Shown piece after piece: positions 1-10,674 of a stretch of DNA of 64,000 bases. Source of the DNA: Acanthaster planci (taxonomy: Eukaryota; Echinodermata; Asteroidea; Valvatida; Acanthasteridae); contig NW_019091364.1 of assembly GCF_001949145.1 (NCBI RefSeq), positions 2,618,147 to 2,682,146 on the forward strand, written 5' to 3'. Both the position numbers and the translations under genes were made by a program. Each line of letters opens with the position of its first letter. The stretch's first letter is position 1. Under the pieces are notes generated by a model. The model was not told the origin of the DNA. It searched no databases and saw only the letters and a program-made list of their open reading frames with translations.

Positions 1-1561
1 TAAGGAAAGATTTGAACAACCATCATTCATGTCATTAGAGCATATTTTGAGGATTACATGTAGGCCTATGTCGTACAGAATCTAGAGGGATGTGATGGTC
101 AATCGGCTGTGCTTGTACTGCTTGGGATAACAAACAGAAATGTACAAATAGATGTATAAATACTAATGCAAAGACAATTTGAAAAGTCCTGCGTTGTTTT
201 TTGGTAACATTTGATTTTATCAACAGGAGGGTAAGCGGCCGCGACCAGTTCTTCACTGAAAATGGGTTTTTGGGGGGGGAGGGCACAAAGACAGCGGGGA
301 TAATAATCTTTCAGGATTTTTTTTTTTTCGTGCGACACGGGAAATTCATCATTTTATTAACAATGTCCATGTTTTACGCACGATCCGCTGGTCTTTTCAG
401 GGTCCAATGAAATCAAGACTGGTGATACAAGTACGTGTATATAAAATTTAATGGCTTTTTTTTCTTTATAACGCTGGATAGTTATGGCCAGAACATCGCA
501 CATATTCTCCTGCACGACCCATGTAGACGTTTCACCAAAAGATGTGGCCTTAACTTTCAAAATCATTGCTCGGGTGAACCCGAGAAAACTTTTAAGTTAT
601 AATTTTCTGATGGAAACTACACCTCAGAACAGATCTCCCTTTCTTAAGAACAAAATTTCTCGCCTGGTGCATGTATGCAATATTTCACCAACTAATTGTC
701 CAAAACAGTTCCCTTCAATGCTGCCTCTATCGATGCACGGACTGGATTTCTGCTAAACACGTATAAAAAATTCAAGGACCAAACTCCTCGTGTGTGACGT
801 GGAAAACGCTGGTCATTTTTTCATTTTCCCTTGTTTCTTTTTCTCTGAGAGACAGTGAACCGCGTGTATGACACAATTCAAAAACTTTTACTCGTTTATC
901 TCTGAGCGGAATGGACACTGTAAATGAGGGCCAAAAAAACAAAGAGCGACCTTAATACAAGAATGATAGGAATGCATTATGACACAAATTAAAACTACGT
1001 TTCATCTTTGGGCTTTCACTGTTCGCAGCAAACAGCACACTGACTATTAACTTATATAAGATACGGAATATTGACCTGATCAGGGCAAATTCAGCTTTAA
1101 GTATAAAGTAAAATAGTACAAATTTAAACACTCCCGCCTATCAGCCTGTCAATCTCTGTCAAAAGCCACTGCGGATTTTTCTCTTTTTCGGCATGGGACA
1201 TTTTAATAAAAAGCACATTGTTGGTCTGATTACTTTTTAATGAAAAATGTTTCGATTTCATCAGGACAGTTCTTTTGGAATCCCTCTCCAGCTAGCTGTG
1301 CGTGGCCAAAATGAGTAAACTGGTCCACAACATAATCACGTTCACATTTTCAAGCATTTAGTAAATATTCATTGCATTTCCCAAGCATATCCACATATTT
1401 TGCATTTTACAAGTTGTAGTGACGCTGATGGGTTAATTACTCTTTACTGTGCACTTCGATTTTGTTCTGAACAAGGGAACACAGAATTACGAAAACGATC
1501 CGCAACCAATTAAATAGAAATTGTACGGTGACAGCTGAGTATGTATTTTAAGTGGGCAGAG
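1..1561. other. CDK12 3' flank / probable 3' UTR
   Basis: No protein-coding signal was found on either strand. The stretch is AT-rich and lies directly downstream of the CDK12 stop codon on the minus strand, so part of it should be 3' UTR. A minus-strand AATAAA hexamer (plus-strand tttatt at 353-358) is one possible poly(A) signal, which would imply a 3' UTR of about 1.2 kb. Several short open frames here show no recognisable domain. Confidence 0.5.
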
Positions 1562-3048
1562 CTAGTTCCAGTTGGAGCTTTGATCAAATGATGGCCCGCC
1601 TCTGGTTCGTGGGAAGGGCTCCCCTCCAAATTGGCTCCCTTGGCTCGCTCGCGGTCCCCCGTTGCCGGTCCTGCTTGCCCAGCCCCCACCTCTGTCCTCT
1701 GTTCTCTGTTGGTGGTAGCCCCGGAATTCCGATGTCGAACGCTCCTCACTCAGTGGGTGGGGCACGCTGTTGCTCGCTGACAGTCGAGAGTTGAGACTGG
1801 AGCTTCCCCCATAGCTGGGGCTGGTCGCACCTGGTTGCACGCTAGCGCCGTTGCCGTAAGAGTCGGGCAGGGGACCGGCGGGAGGTTCCGAGGGGTTTTC
1901 GGACAGTGTGGGCGTGACCTCATTGGATCCCCGACCTGTTATACCCAGCTCCGGAAGACCCTGCTGCTTCAGCATCTGCATCAATGCTGCTTTGACACCC
2001 GGTGTCACCAACGTGGTCTCCTCTTGCTGGGACTCCTGCTCCACTTCGGGGGAATCAGGTGGTGGGCCCAAGGGTGTCGGGGGCTTCCATCCCTCCCCCT
2101 CTCCCCTCTCCCCGACCCTGCCCATCTCAGGGTCTAACGGGGGGGTGCTTGGCCCTCTATGCTGGTACCTAGTATTGTAACTATCATGCGGTTCATAGTC
2201 ATACTCACCGTAGGTTTTGTTAACAGGACTGTTATATGAGCTGCCTCTAGATACGGTTGGCCTGAATGGGCCACCATCTATCCCACCTTCTGCTACCGGA
2301 TGGCCTACAGATGAGGCAGCACTCCCAGAGGTAGATGTTCCTGCTGAGCTGTTAGCCACAGAATTGGCCGGAGCCGTGGACTTGCCAAATAGGTTCGACA
2401 CATATTCCGTCAACGTTGAGGGAATCTCCTGTGGCCTCTCTTTGCTCTTTGCGTCCAAACTGGCAGTGCTGCTGCCGGGATTCTCCTCTATGGTGCCAGC
2501 ATTTCCCTTGGAAAGGGCCAGCAGGGCAGAGGTGGTGCTGGCCAGGGTTCTCCTCTTTAGCCTGCCTCCCGCTGCTGCTGCCGCCACCTTTGGTCTGGCT
2601 GGTGGCCGCCGCGGCGATGAGCAGCTGCATGTTCAGGTTCTCCAACAGCTTGATGGTGCTCTGGTCCACCTTGACGTTCAACGCCTCGGCCAGCTTGTCA
2701 ACATCCAAGGTGGGCTGGGATTGCAGGAGGCTCATCAGCCCCGCCAGTTGCTTCTCGCTGGACTTCAATCCCCCACCACCGCCGCTGCCTCCGGCCACAT
2801 CTTGCGGCTGCGGCTCTGGCTCCCCGCCGTCGCTGGGCACACTGCGGCCACCCTTGGATCCACCGGATCGGGGCGCTGACTCCCCCTCGCCGCTTATCCC
2901 TGGGATCTTCACATTCTCGTCGGACACGAGACCCAGGCCCATCTCTTTCCGCTTGGAGATGGAAGACTGGGATTGGGCAGCCTGTTGTTTCTCAAGACGG
3001 CGACGCCGCTTACTCCAAAGCTCATGGCAGTCTTGTCCGCACGGTAAA
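1562..3048 (-). CDS. CDK12: CDK12 coding exon 7: C-terminal extension and tail (frame break inside)
   Basis: Begins with [18 protein letters not shown], the extension helix that packs on the kinase in CDK12/13, then a helical segment [20 protein letters not shown] resembling human LAVLLNLLQSQTDLS. Near 2565-2620 the clear coding frame stops making sense and a second frame takes over, running to TAG at 1562-1564 with [15 protein letters not shown] and a Ser/Gly/Pro-rich end. No intron of plausible size bridges the change, so a one-base assembly error is the simplest explanation. The junction is therefore uncertain. Confidence 0.85.
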
Positions 3049-6000
3049 CTGCAATTTAACAACATGGCAAACCACAGCAATTAATTACACTGTCTCAAAA
3101 TGAATAACTCAACTTGTACACCATGTTTTTGTAAAATGACTCAGAACCAATTCATCAAGTGGATCCTGCTTCACATTGGGATTGGGTCTGGATTGGGTCT
3201 CGTCTGAGTAACATGGACTAGATTGCGTCAACACTTCTTCACACATAAAAAAAATCACACGAAATATCCACTGCGGTTGAAGAGTGATATGGCTCTATTC
3301 CCATCGGATTTGACCACGTTCTCAAAATTTGAACTCTTGAAATGCACATCGCATGTCCAGGCTCTTGGAATTTCCTGGCGTGGATGTTGTTGCCTTCTCC
3401 TGGCCGGCCATAAAATGTCTCCATCCTTGCTTATTTCCGCGGATTTTTAACTTGAGAATCGGTCTTGTCAAGGATTGCATCCGAATCGGACCCTCTTTAG
3501 ACAATTCATAAGTTGCATATGTCCCACTAATACACATATGAATATGGATTTTTCATGGGCGGCCAATAATGATCAGGTGGTTGCCGGATGCTGTTTACAC
3601 ATACACAAGGTCTGTGCACTTCCGTGCATACCCTGTATACACGTGAACATACATGTACATTCGCAGCTGTTTTTCTAGCATTATGTACACTCGCAACCAT
3701 TGAACTACGATTTTTGGGGGAAGCGTGTCATAATCGTCAAAACCCGTATTTCGTGGGGGAGAAAACTTCAAAAATTTCCCGCAGGAAATATGGGTAAATC
3801 GTACTATGTGCAGTTGGCAGGTCTGATTGTGGACTATGCCGCTGAAGTTGAAGGGAAACAGTTTTAAGTGGTGATGCATCTAAAAATGAGTGCAAGGAAC
3901 ACAACCGAAGTCATGGAGAGTCACAAAGGATTGCTGCCACTCACTTTGGAGGGGTTATCTTGCTGGGGTCGACTGTCTTCAGCCAGCTACAGTTCAGGGC
4001 GTCCATAGCTGAAATACGTTTCTCGGGGTCAAGGGTCAACATTTTATCCAGGAGGTCTAGTGCTGGCTTGGGCAACCTGTTGTCATTGAAACGGATCGTT
4101 ACCATGACAAGTAACTGCAATAAAAGTCTAATTTCCCATTTCATCAAATCATTAATAATTATAAAAGTACAAAAAATTCCACTCACATGGAAGCAACCGA
4201 AATTTAATCCGTATCTTCCAAAATCGTCACAAACAAGTTCTACTTTACGAAATATCATTTACATGTATGCTTACCTTGTTGCTGACAAGCTGACATGAAA
4301 ATTGATTAAGAAATGGAATTAAATCCTTTAATCTTTTGTTCACTGACTGAAATCCGCAGTATTTGTTACTGGTAAAAGCAAACACTTGAGATCGAGGTTT
4401 TCGTCCGGAGGACAAAATCACACAAACTGCATTTAGTCAGGATGATCACAAACAAGCATAATTCTGTGATGAGAAGGCTTGACAGATTGGCTCCTGAATT
4501 TTTAAGAGAGAGAGAAAAAAAATCTTATCTGAGCGTGGATTTTGGGCCAAGAAGCACTCACAGAGCAAACTCATCCCGCAGCTTCCGGTTGTAGTTCTTC
4601 TTGGGCTTGATGGTGTGGAAGAGCGGCAGCCGGATCACCTCTGGCCAGACGGCTGGCGCTGGCGTGCCGCAGATCCGGCTGATCAGCTCCAGCTGGGCGA
4701 TCTCCTGGTTGGCCTGGAAGATGGGCTTGCGGGTGAAGAGCTCGCCCAGGATGCAGCCACAGCTCCAGACGTCCACGGCGGGGCCGTAGCGCTCCTCGCC
4801 CAGCAGCAGCTCGGGCGGCCGGTACCACAGTGTGATGACCTTGTTGGTGTAGGGCCGGGACTTGTCATCGGCGTGGTAGAGCCGCGCAAGACCAAAGTCG
4901 GCCAGTTTGATCTGCCCCTGCGGTTGAAAACTAAAGGTTAATGCTGGACGTCCCAGATGTTAATGCTGCATGCCCTAGATCCTTCAAAAATTTCAATGAA
5001 ATTTGGAATGGTTTGGAGAATAGAGGAGGGTAGAACTTTATCACTATTACTCTACAAGGATCTTGGAACTTCTGTTAGGCTCAAGGACACAGAACGTGCC
5101 TTTGATTGCTGCAAAGTGGATGAATTTGGAGGATTAACCCTAACCCTCCTCAATCCTTCACCTGTTGGAGGACTGAGGAGTGTTAGGGTTAAGAAAGGTT
5201 CTTTGCAAGAATGTCTATGAAGTAAGAAGGTGGGCTTGGTTCTTGCCCTCTGCATGCAATCATTGTTGTCAGTGAACTGAACAAGCCAAAGTCCTCTGAA
5301 GACTTTCTGCATGGCATGTCTGGGGGGGGGTATAAATTGGTATGTCCTTCTTTGGGGACAAATCAAATGCTAACAACTGATTTTGGCAAAAGCTGCTTAG
5401 TGAATTAACTCTGAATTTCTGATAAGAAATTTCTTACTTTAATACCAAATGGTCTACGGTCTTCTCTTGACAAACAAACCACACATCTTCAAATCACTGT
5501 GTGAACTGATCGGGGCCTTACTTTGTTATTCAGCAAAATGTTGGAGCACTTTATATCCCTGTGTAAGAAGTTCCGACTGTGACAGTAACTCAACCCGTCC
5601 AACAGCTGTTTCATGAAGCTACGGATGTGCTCCTCCGTGAAGCTGACCAGGCCCGACTCCAATAGGCCCATCAGGTCATGGTCCATGTACTCAAACACCA
5701 AGTAGAAGGCACCTGCATTCAAGGTCAGAGGTCACACAAGGGTGGAAGGTCAACGGCAGAAGTTCATAATACAGTTCTTAGAAAAACCAGATTCCTCGTC
5801 ATTATCCTTGTATTCCGGCACCAATTAGATGACACCCATGTTAAGTTCAGTGGCAAAACTAGGGTCATCTGGTATATGGGTGGAAAATCAACAGATCCTG
5901 GGGTAGAGGTTCCAAAATCCTTGAGATTGAAAAAAAAAAACCCTGATTCCAGATCATGCGCAATGAACCTAATTGCCAAGTTTGAGGCATGTGCACAAAG

Positions 6001-9000
6001 GTCAAAGGTCACACTTTGCACAAGGGTACAATGTAAAACAAAGAAATTAACATAATCTGTAAAACTGATGAAATCTTACTCCTTTTCATGATCTTTACAA
6101 ACAAACACTACTATGCACTACATTCACAAGGCATCTGTGTGAAGGTCAAAGTTAACAGGTCAACTGTATCTGTGAAACTGTCATGCTCCAGGTGCATTTA
6201 TTGACAGGGTTGGCGAAGCGTGGGTAAGTCACCCACACAAAGGTCAGAGTGCATGGTGTTTTAACCCCAAACAGGTGGCCTTGTTTTTAACATAGACCTG
6301 TACTGAGACATGTAACATGCAGGCCTTGCACTAAATTTTGTTCCTGGCTAGCCCACTGGGCTAGTTCAATGGATATTTTACTAGCCCGTTTAGAGTTTTA
6401 CTAGCCCGTATATAAATGATAAAAACCCAAAATTTGTTATCAGATTTCCAATACAGAATTTGACATTTCGGAAAATAAAAGGCTGATGGTGTAAATAAAG
6501 AGGCATGTATGTTACTTAAAAGTTGCTTGAGTCACCCGTCACGGAGCCGGGATCAAAATCATCTCTTTGCTCCGTCTTTCCTCTCATTTGGATTTCTTAC
6601 GTTTGGCAAAAATTCCCACTTTTTGCTTACTTTCTGACCTCTGCACGTGCGCGGTGAATGAGAGAAAACTTTTTCCAATCAGACGAGGGTGCTGTTTGCA
6701 AGCGGCTTTATGTATACTTGGTATCAAACGCTTTCCATGACTCCTGCAATGCCTAGTATAGCTAGTTGTGGTCAGTTAAGGTCAGAAAAATTGATAAGGC
6801 CCCCCCTAAAATACTTCTGGTTTCGGTTTCCCGACCGACCCTAATTTTTCGGAGCGACCCTAAAATTTTTTAAGTTAGAAAAACCAATTTACAAAATAAA
6901 AAATATATTAAAAATTAATGTCTTTTCAGTCTTCACCAAACACGTTTCAACAACCCTTTCTCATGTTAAAACGCTTGTTTTTATATGTTTTCTTACTTAC
7001 ATTTGCAATTTTTGAAAAGAAACTTCCGTCATTTTCACGAGTTCCACTCGGGTTTCGCTGCCGCGGTGGTGAAAACAAATGCGCAAAGCTCAATGCATGA
7101 AAGTAAAGCTGCACTGGTTCCCACCACGCTGCGCCCATGCAAAAGAACACGTGATGGAATGTGCTAACCAGTCTTCACGTCCCAGTCACGAGTTGATTAA
7201 AACTACATCGGTGTCGTACACACATGAACCTATACAGCTGCAGGTTGAAAAAACATTGATGTTGCAAGAGGATTTCTTCAAGTTCATTCACAGAACTTGG
7301 TCTCTTGTTTATGTATTTATTTTCTATGCTCACGAGTTCCTGCCACAGCTCCTAATTTATCGCCCGCTGGTCTGGATGCATCAGGCACACGTACTACGCG
7401 ATATACGGACATTGCTGGCCAGTTTGCCGTCGTGATTACCTGACTAGCATTATGTGATTTGTCCGTAATTCTTGTGATTTGTCGACTGCAGAAATTGTTA
7501 CATATATCAAGACATGTTTTTATCACTGTTTGAGACAATTTTTGAAAGCTTTCATCCCCATTCAGGCCATTACATCAGCACAAAAAAATGACAAAATTCC
7601 GACCTACCGATACTATTTTTGAGAGGCATGTAATCGGAAGAAGTGGCCTAAACAGTGAACGAGAATAGTGTACACGTGCGGTATTGCACCGAACCATGTG
7701 CTATGTTATACAGGAACTACAACCCACCAGTCCTACTCTGTTCGTGGCGTTCACAGTCGCTTATCGCCCTGTCCTGTGAGCATCGCGTTCCAAAAACACA
7801 AGTAAAAACACATCCACAACAACCCAGTTTTTGCAATTTTGTATTTATCATCACGAAAAGCATTATATATTTTGATCTCTGTTTTAACAGGTAAGCTTAT
7901 TCTGAATTTTTCACTAGCCCACCGGGCACCAAGGAACCAAGTTTAGGAAGCCCGGAGCATTTTTCGCTAGAATTTGTAAGCCAGGCTAGTACTATTTCGA
8001 GGCCTGCATGTACCAATGGCACTCAATCAATATAGGTATTTACTGTGCACGGTTACACTTGAGTGGGACGTTGACAAGTGTAAGCTAGGTCCAAATCTAC
8101 TGGCTATGGCTGGGAGTCACAAACGCATCAATGGGTTGTGGCTGAAGCTGTTCAGCAGCAGCTTCCAAGAGGGCACATGTTATTTCTACATGCAGCCGCA
8201 ACACGTGGCTTCTTTTTTGTCAGATGGCGCCTACCTTTGTCTTTCCTAAAATCCAGGGCATCCTGTTTGTCCGTGACGATCTCCCTGAGATTGACGACGC
8301 TGGGGTGGTTCAGCTGTCGCAAGATTTTAATCTCCCGAACTGCCGTGATGGGGAAGCCCTCTTTTTCGTTGTCAGTGCGCACCTTCTTGAGTGCCACAAG
8401 TTCCCCTGGAGCCATGGATTAGAAAAAAAGGTACTGTCAATGGGAACAACTGTAATGAAGTCTCTGAGCAGTTTCAGAAGTCGTTAAGTGTCAAGAGTTA
8501 GTTGATCCTAATTTCTCCTGGCTGAAGTCACCCTCCCACCCCCCCAAAAAAAACACCTTTATCTGTTGTTCAGTTATTGGGCTCTGCAGTTTTGAATCCT
8601 GAATGTATGGAATAGGATGCCAAAAGTTTAGGAAAAAGTAAATTTGTACTTGCCTGTTTGTTTGTCCTTGGCTTTGTAGACCTGCCCATATGTGCCCTCG
8701 CCAACCTGATCCACTATATCAAAGACATCCACACAGCGCTTGCCCCAGTTCAGCCCACTGGCCATCTGCTCCACCCTCCTCCGCTTGATCCTCTCCCTCT
8801 CCCGGCTGGTGGGTTTGACCTCCCTGGCCACCTTGGGATGGGCGACGACCGGTGTCGGCCGCGGGGAAGTGGCCACCACTGCAGCCGACTTGGGCGCTGC
8901 TGGCGGCAGCGGGAGATCCTTGATGGATGGACGCGGCTTCTCCTCCTTGACTGGGGCTGGTGGGGTGCTGCTGATCTTCTCGTCGATCATGGGCGGGAGA

Positions 9001-10674
9001 GGCAGAGGAGGGAGGGTAGTGACCTGAGGCAGTGGCTTGGCGGTGGCGGAGGCTGGGGAAGGCAGCGGGGGAACTTCTTTCTTAGCCTCCGGCTTGACCT
9101 CCTTCCGGATCAGGAGGTTCTGGAAGGGCTGATTGCGGCTGCCCCCAGGAACCTCCACAACCGTCCGTTGGGGAGACTCCTCTGCCTTGACCCGGCTGAG
9201 GGCCGCCTCGTTCTTGATGGTGACCTTGATGGGGCTGGCTGCGTAGGGCTTGGTGGAGGGCTGCGAGGAGGGTGATGGGGTGGCAGGTGATTGGACTTCC
9301 TGTGACAGGACCTTCCTGGAGGTTGACCCTTTGCTCGCCGGTGGGTTACTAGCCACCTTGCTCTCTGCCAGCCGTTTGGTGTTCTTCTTGAGCTCAGAGC
9401 CCAAGCCCATTTTAAACTTGGCTGTGGAAAAATCAAAGCTACGGCTGCGACTGCGGCGCCGCTGGAAGCTGCGGGAACTGGATCGGGATCGGGAACGGTA
9501 TGGACTTCTGCTTCGGCTCCTGGATCGCCGTGACCGCTTCCTACTAAAAGAAGTGTTAGCAGGATACAGATATACATATACATGTACACGCAACATCAAA
9601 TATACAGTACAATTGCTGCTTTCTGATATCGTTTCTCGCCAAATTATCTCAGAGAAAGAGCATAAATTAAACAATACCACCAACACTTTCATCAACAATC
9701 ATGTCAAATCAAAACCTGCCATGAGACTTATGATCAATGACAAATAGTTCATGCAGATGTACATTACATAATCCCTCATCTATGCACTGAGAGAAATAAT
9801 CCGGTCTTTTGAAATCAATAACAGTTCCATTGTATACATTCACTACCACACAAATGCTTGATGTTTTCATCAAACTTTAGGTAACGAAACTGTAACTTAT
9901 CAATACAGTACCAGCTGTCATTCCTTGGAGCAAGCATACACTACTGTTGTTACGCCTGGGGAGAGATCAGCCTGAAGCCTCCAGAGATGAAATACCGCAG
10001 ACACAGGTGGTTTAGAGACCTTGATCCAGGATTATAAACCCTGAAACTTACCTATAACTAGGACTTCTACTGGAGGATCTAGATGACCTACGTCGCCTGG
10101 AAGGGGTTGGACTAGGACTACGCCGTGACCGTTGGCTCTTTTCGGAGCGTCTCTTCCGAGCAGGGCTCGGGGATTTGTGCCTTGGAGAACGCGACCGCCT
10201 CCTCTCCACCATACGGACTGGTTCTGGTGAGGCCCTGTAGGCCCTGGGTGGGTTCGTGGGTGACTGGTGCCTATAGGCCTTGGGGGGCTCTGCTGGGATG
10301 TAGGGCTGCCTGGAAGCCCTGCCGCTGGAGCGCCCATGCACCAGCGGCGAGTTGCGCTCTTCCTGCCTGTTCCTGTACTCCTTCAGCGCCGTGGCCGGCG
10401 AGACGGCACGGTGGACGGCAGGGGCTTTCGTCTCCGAGACAAACTGGACAGGCGGGGAAGGGCTAAGGTATTCCTCCTCGTCGCTGCTGATGTCATCGTA
10501 GCCGACCAAGGATTTCACAGGGGGCACCTGCTCCCGCCGATCGCGGTCCCGCTCTCGGTCGCGCTTGTGTTTGTGCCGGGAGGATTTCTTGTGCTTCCGG
10601 GCCCGGTTGGGGTTTGCAGGGCTGTCGTCGCGATAGCCCCGTCCACTGCTGCCAGACTGTCTTGGCCCTGGCAT
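1562..10674 (-). CDS. CDK12: CDK12/13-type cyclin-dependent kinase (whole gene, 7 coding exons)
   Basis: Cyclin K-dependent kinase that phosphorylates the RNA polymerase II CTD during elongation (family knowledge). Coding exons: 10674-10052, 9540-8654, 8405-8235, 5712-5522, 4917-4562, 4076-3945, 3048-1562; phases agree at every junction. About 1281 residues result, against about 1500 in human CDK12 and CDK13. Order: lysine-rich and RS region (1 to ~260), proline-rich linker with TLPPLPLPP, and the kinase domain (~482-775). Kinase landmarks are the glycine loop GEGTYGQV (488-495), Lys510, PITAVRE (522-528; human CDK12 has PITAIRE), catalytic Asp613 in [11 protein letters not shown] at 631-633 and T-loop Thr648 in RPYTNKV. 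The C-terminal extension [12 protein letters not shown] (793-804) is diagnostic of CDK12/13. The start ATG at 10674 has an in-frame TGA just upstream. An unspliced frame change lies in the last exon near 2590. A 5' UTR exon and promoter were not located. Confidence 0.96.
3945..4076 (-). CDS. CDK12: CDK12 coding exon 6: end of kinase C-lobe
   Basis: Encodes [20 protein letters not shown] through DPSKITPP, the last C-lobe helices, matching human PSAALDLLDHMLTLDPSKR. Acceptor CAACAG/G, donor CCAAA/GTGAGT. Confidence 0.95.
4562..4917 (-). CDS. CDK12: CDK12 coding exon 5: activation loop and C-lobe
   Basis: Encodes [18 protein letters not shown], the T-loop [19 protein letters not shown], and [16 protein letters not shown] through RDEFAL. 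It carries the Mg-binding DFG and the activating Thr648. Markedly GC-rich relative to the flanking introns. Acceptor CCGCAG/GGGCAG, donor GCTCT/GTGAGT. Confidence 0.96.
5134..5192. repeat. 59-bp hairpin element, copy 1
   Basis: Lies in CDK12 intron 4. Perfect 11-bp inverted ends TTAACCCTAAC / GTTAGGGTTAA are followed inward by a second pairing block, CTCCTCA / TGAGGAG, around a short loop. A diverged copy of identical length in reverse orientation lies at 29946-30004. This suggests a very small non-autonomous foldback element or a conserved hairpin; its type is not recognised. Confidence 0.6.
5522..5712 (-). CDS. CDK12: CDK12 coding exon 4: hinge and catalytic loop
   Basis: Encodes [20 protein letters not shown] through the catalytic loop [14 protein letters not shown]. 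It covers the hinge and catalytic Asp613. Acceptor ATGCAG/GT, donor AACAAA/GTAAGG, ending in phase 0. Confidence 0.95.
6315..8011. mobile_element. 1.7-kb element with inverted ends in CDK12 intron 3
   Basis: The left end reads ACATGCAGGCCTTG and the right end is its reverse complement apart from one base (CGAGGCCTGCATGT). Just inside each end is a GGCTAGCCCACTGGGCTAG-like block (6347-6420), seen again inverted at 7910-7950. Further copies of ACTAGCCCG occur at the left end. No open frame inside resembles a transposase, so it looks non-autonomous or decayed. No clear target-site duplication was found. It makes up most of the 2.5-kb intron 5713-8234. Confidence 0.5.
8235..8405 (-). CDS. CDK12: CDK12 coding exon 3: kinase N-lobe, PITAVRE helix
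   Basis: Begins within a Gly codon and encodes [29 protein letters not shown] and [16 protein letters not shown]. It holds the ATP-anchoring Lys510 and the C-helix Glu528. Acceptor CTCCAG/GG, donor AAAG/GTAGGC. Confidence 0.95.
8654..9540 (-). CDS. CDK12: CDK12 coding exon 2: end of RS domain, proline-rich linker, glycine loop
   Basis: Encodes residues 208-503. The RS block continues, then a linker carries TLPPLPLPP and KDLPLPP, both conserved in human CDK12 ahead of the kinase. It ends in [11 protein letters not shown] and the glycine loop through DKQTG. The acceptor is a tandem TAGTAG, so the exon may also start at 9543 and add one Ser. The donor is ACAG/GCAAGT, a GC donor: only this position joins in frame to the next exon. 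Confidence 0.93.
10052..10674 (-). CDS. CDK12: CDK12 coding exon 1: start codon, basic and RS region
   Basis: Encodes residues 1-207. It opens with [13 protein letters not shown], followed by a Lys/His/Arg-rich block. Next comes [14 protein letters not shown], matching the conserved LVEYDDISSDSD segment near the human CDK12 N-terminus, then Arg-Ser dipeptide runs typical of splicing-associated proteins. The donor TATAG/GTAAG leaves two bases of an Arg codon. Confidence 0.93.

Noticed and set aside
1562-2587. A separate 341-codon minus-strand gene beginning at a GTG
   Set aside because: It is the continuation of the CDK12 tail in a shifted frame; GTG starts are not expected in animal nuclear genes.
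2217-3084. Plus-strand open frames of about 220 codons over the last CDK12 exon
   Set aside because: GC-rich antisense shadows of the real exon, with biased composition and no domain.
8658-9747. Plus-strand frames opposite CDK12 exon 2
   Set aside because: Shadows of the proline- and serine-rich coding exon.
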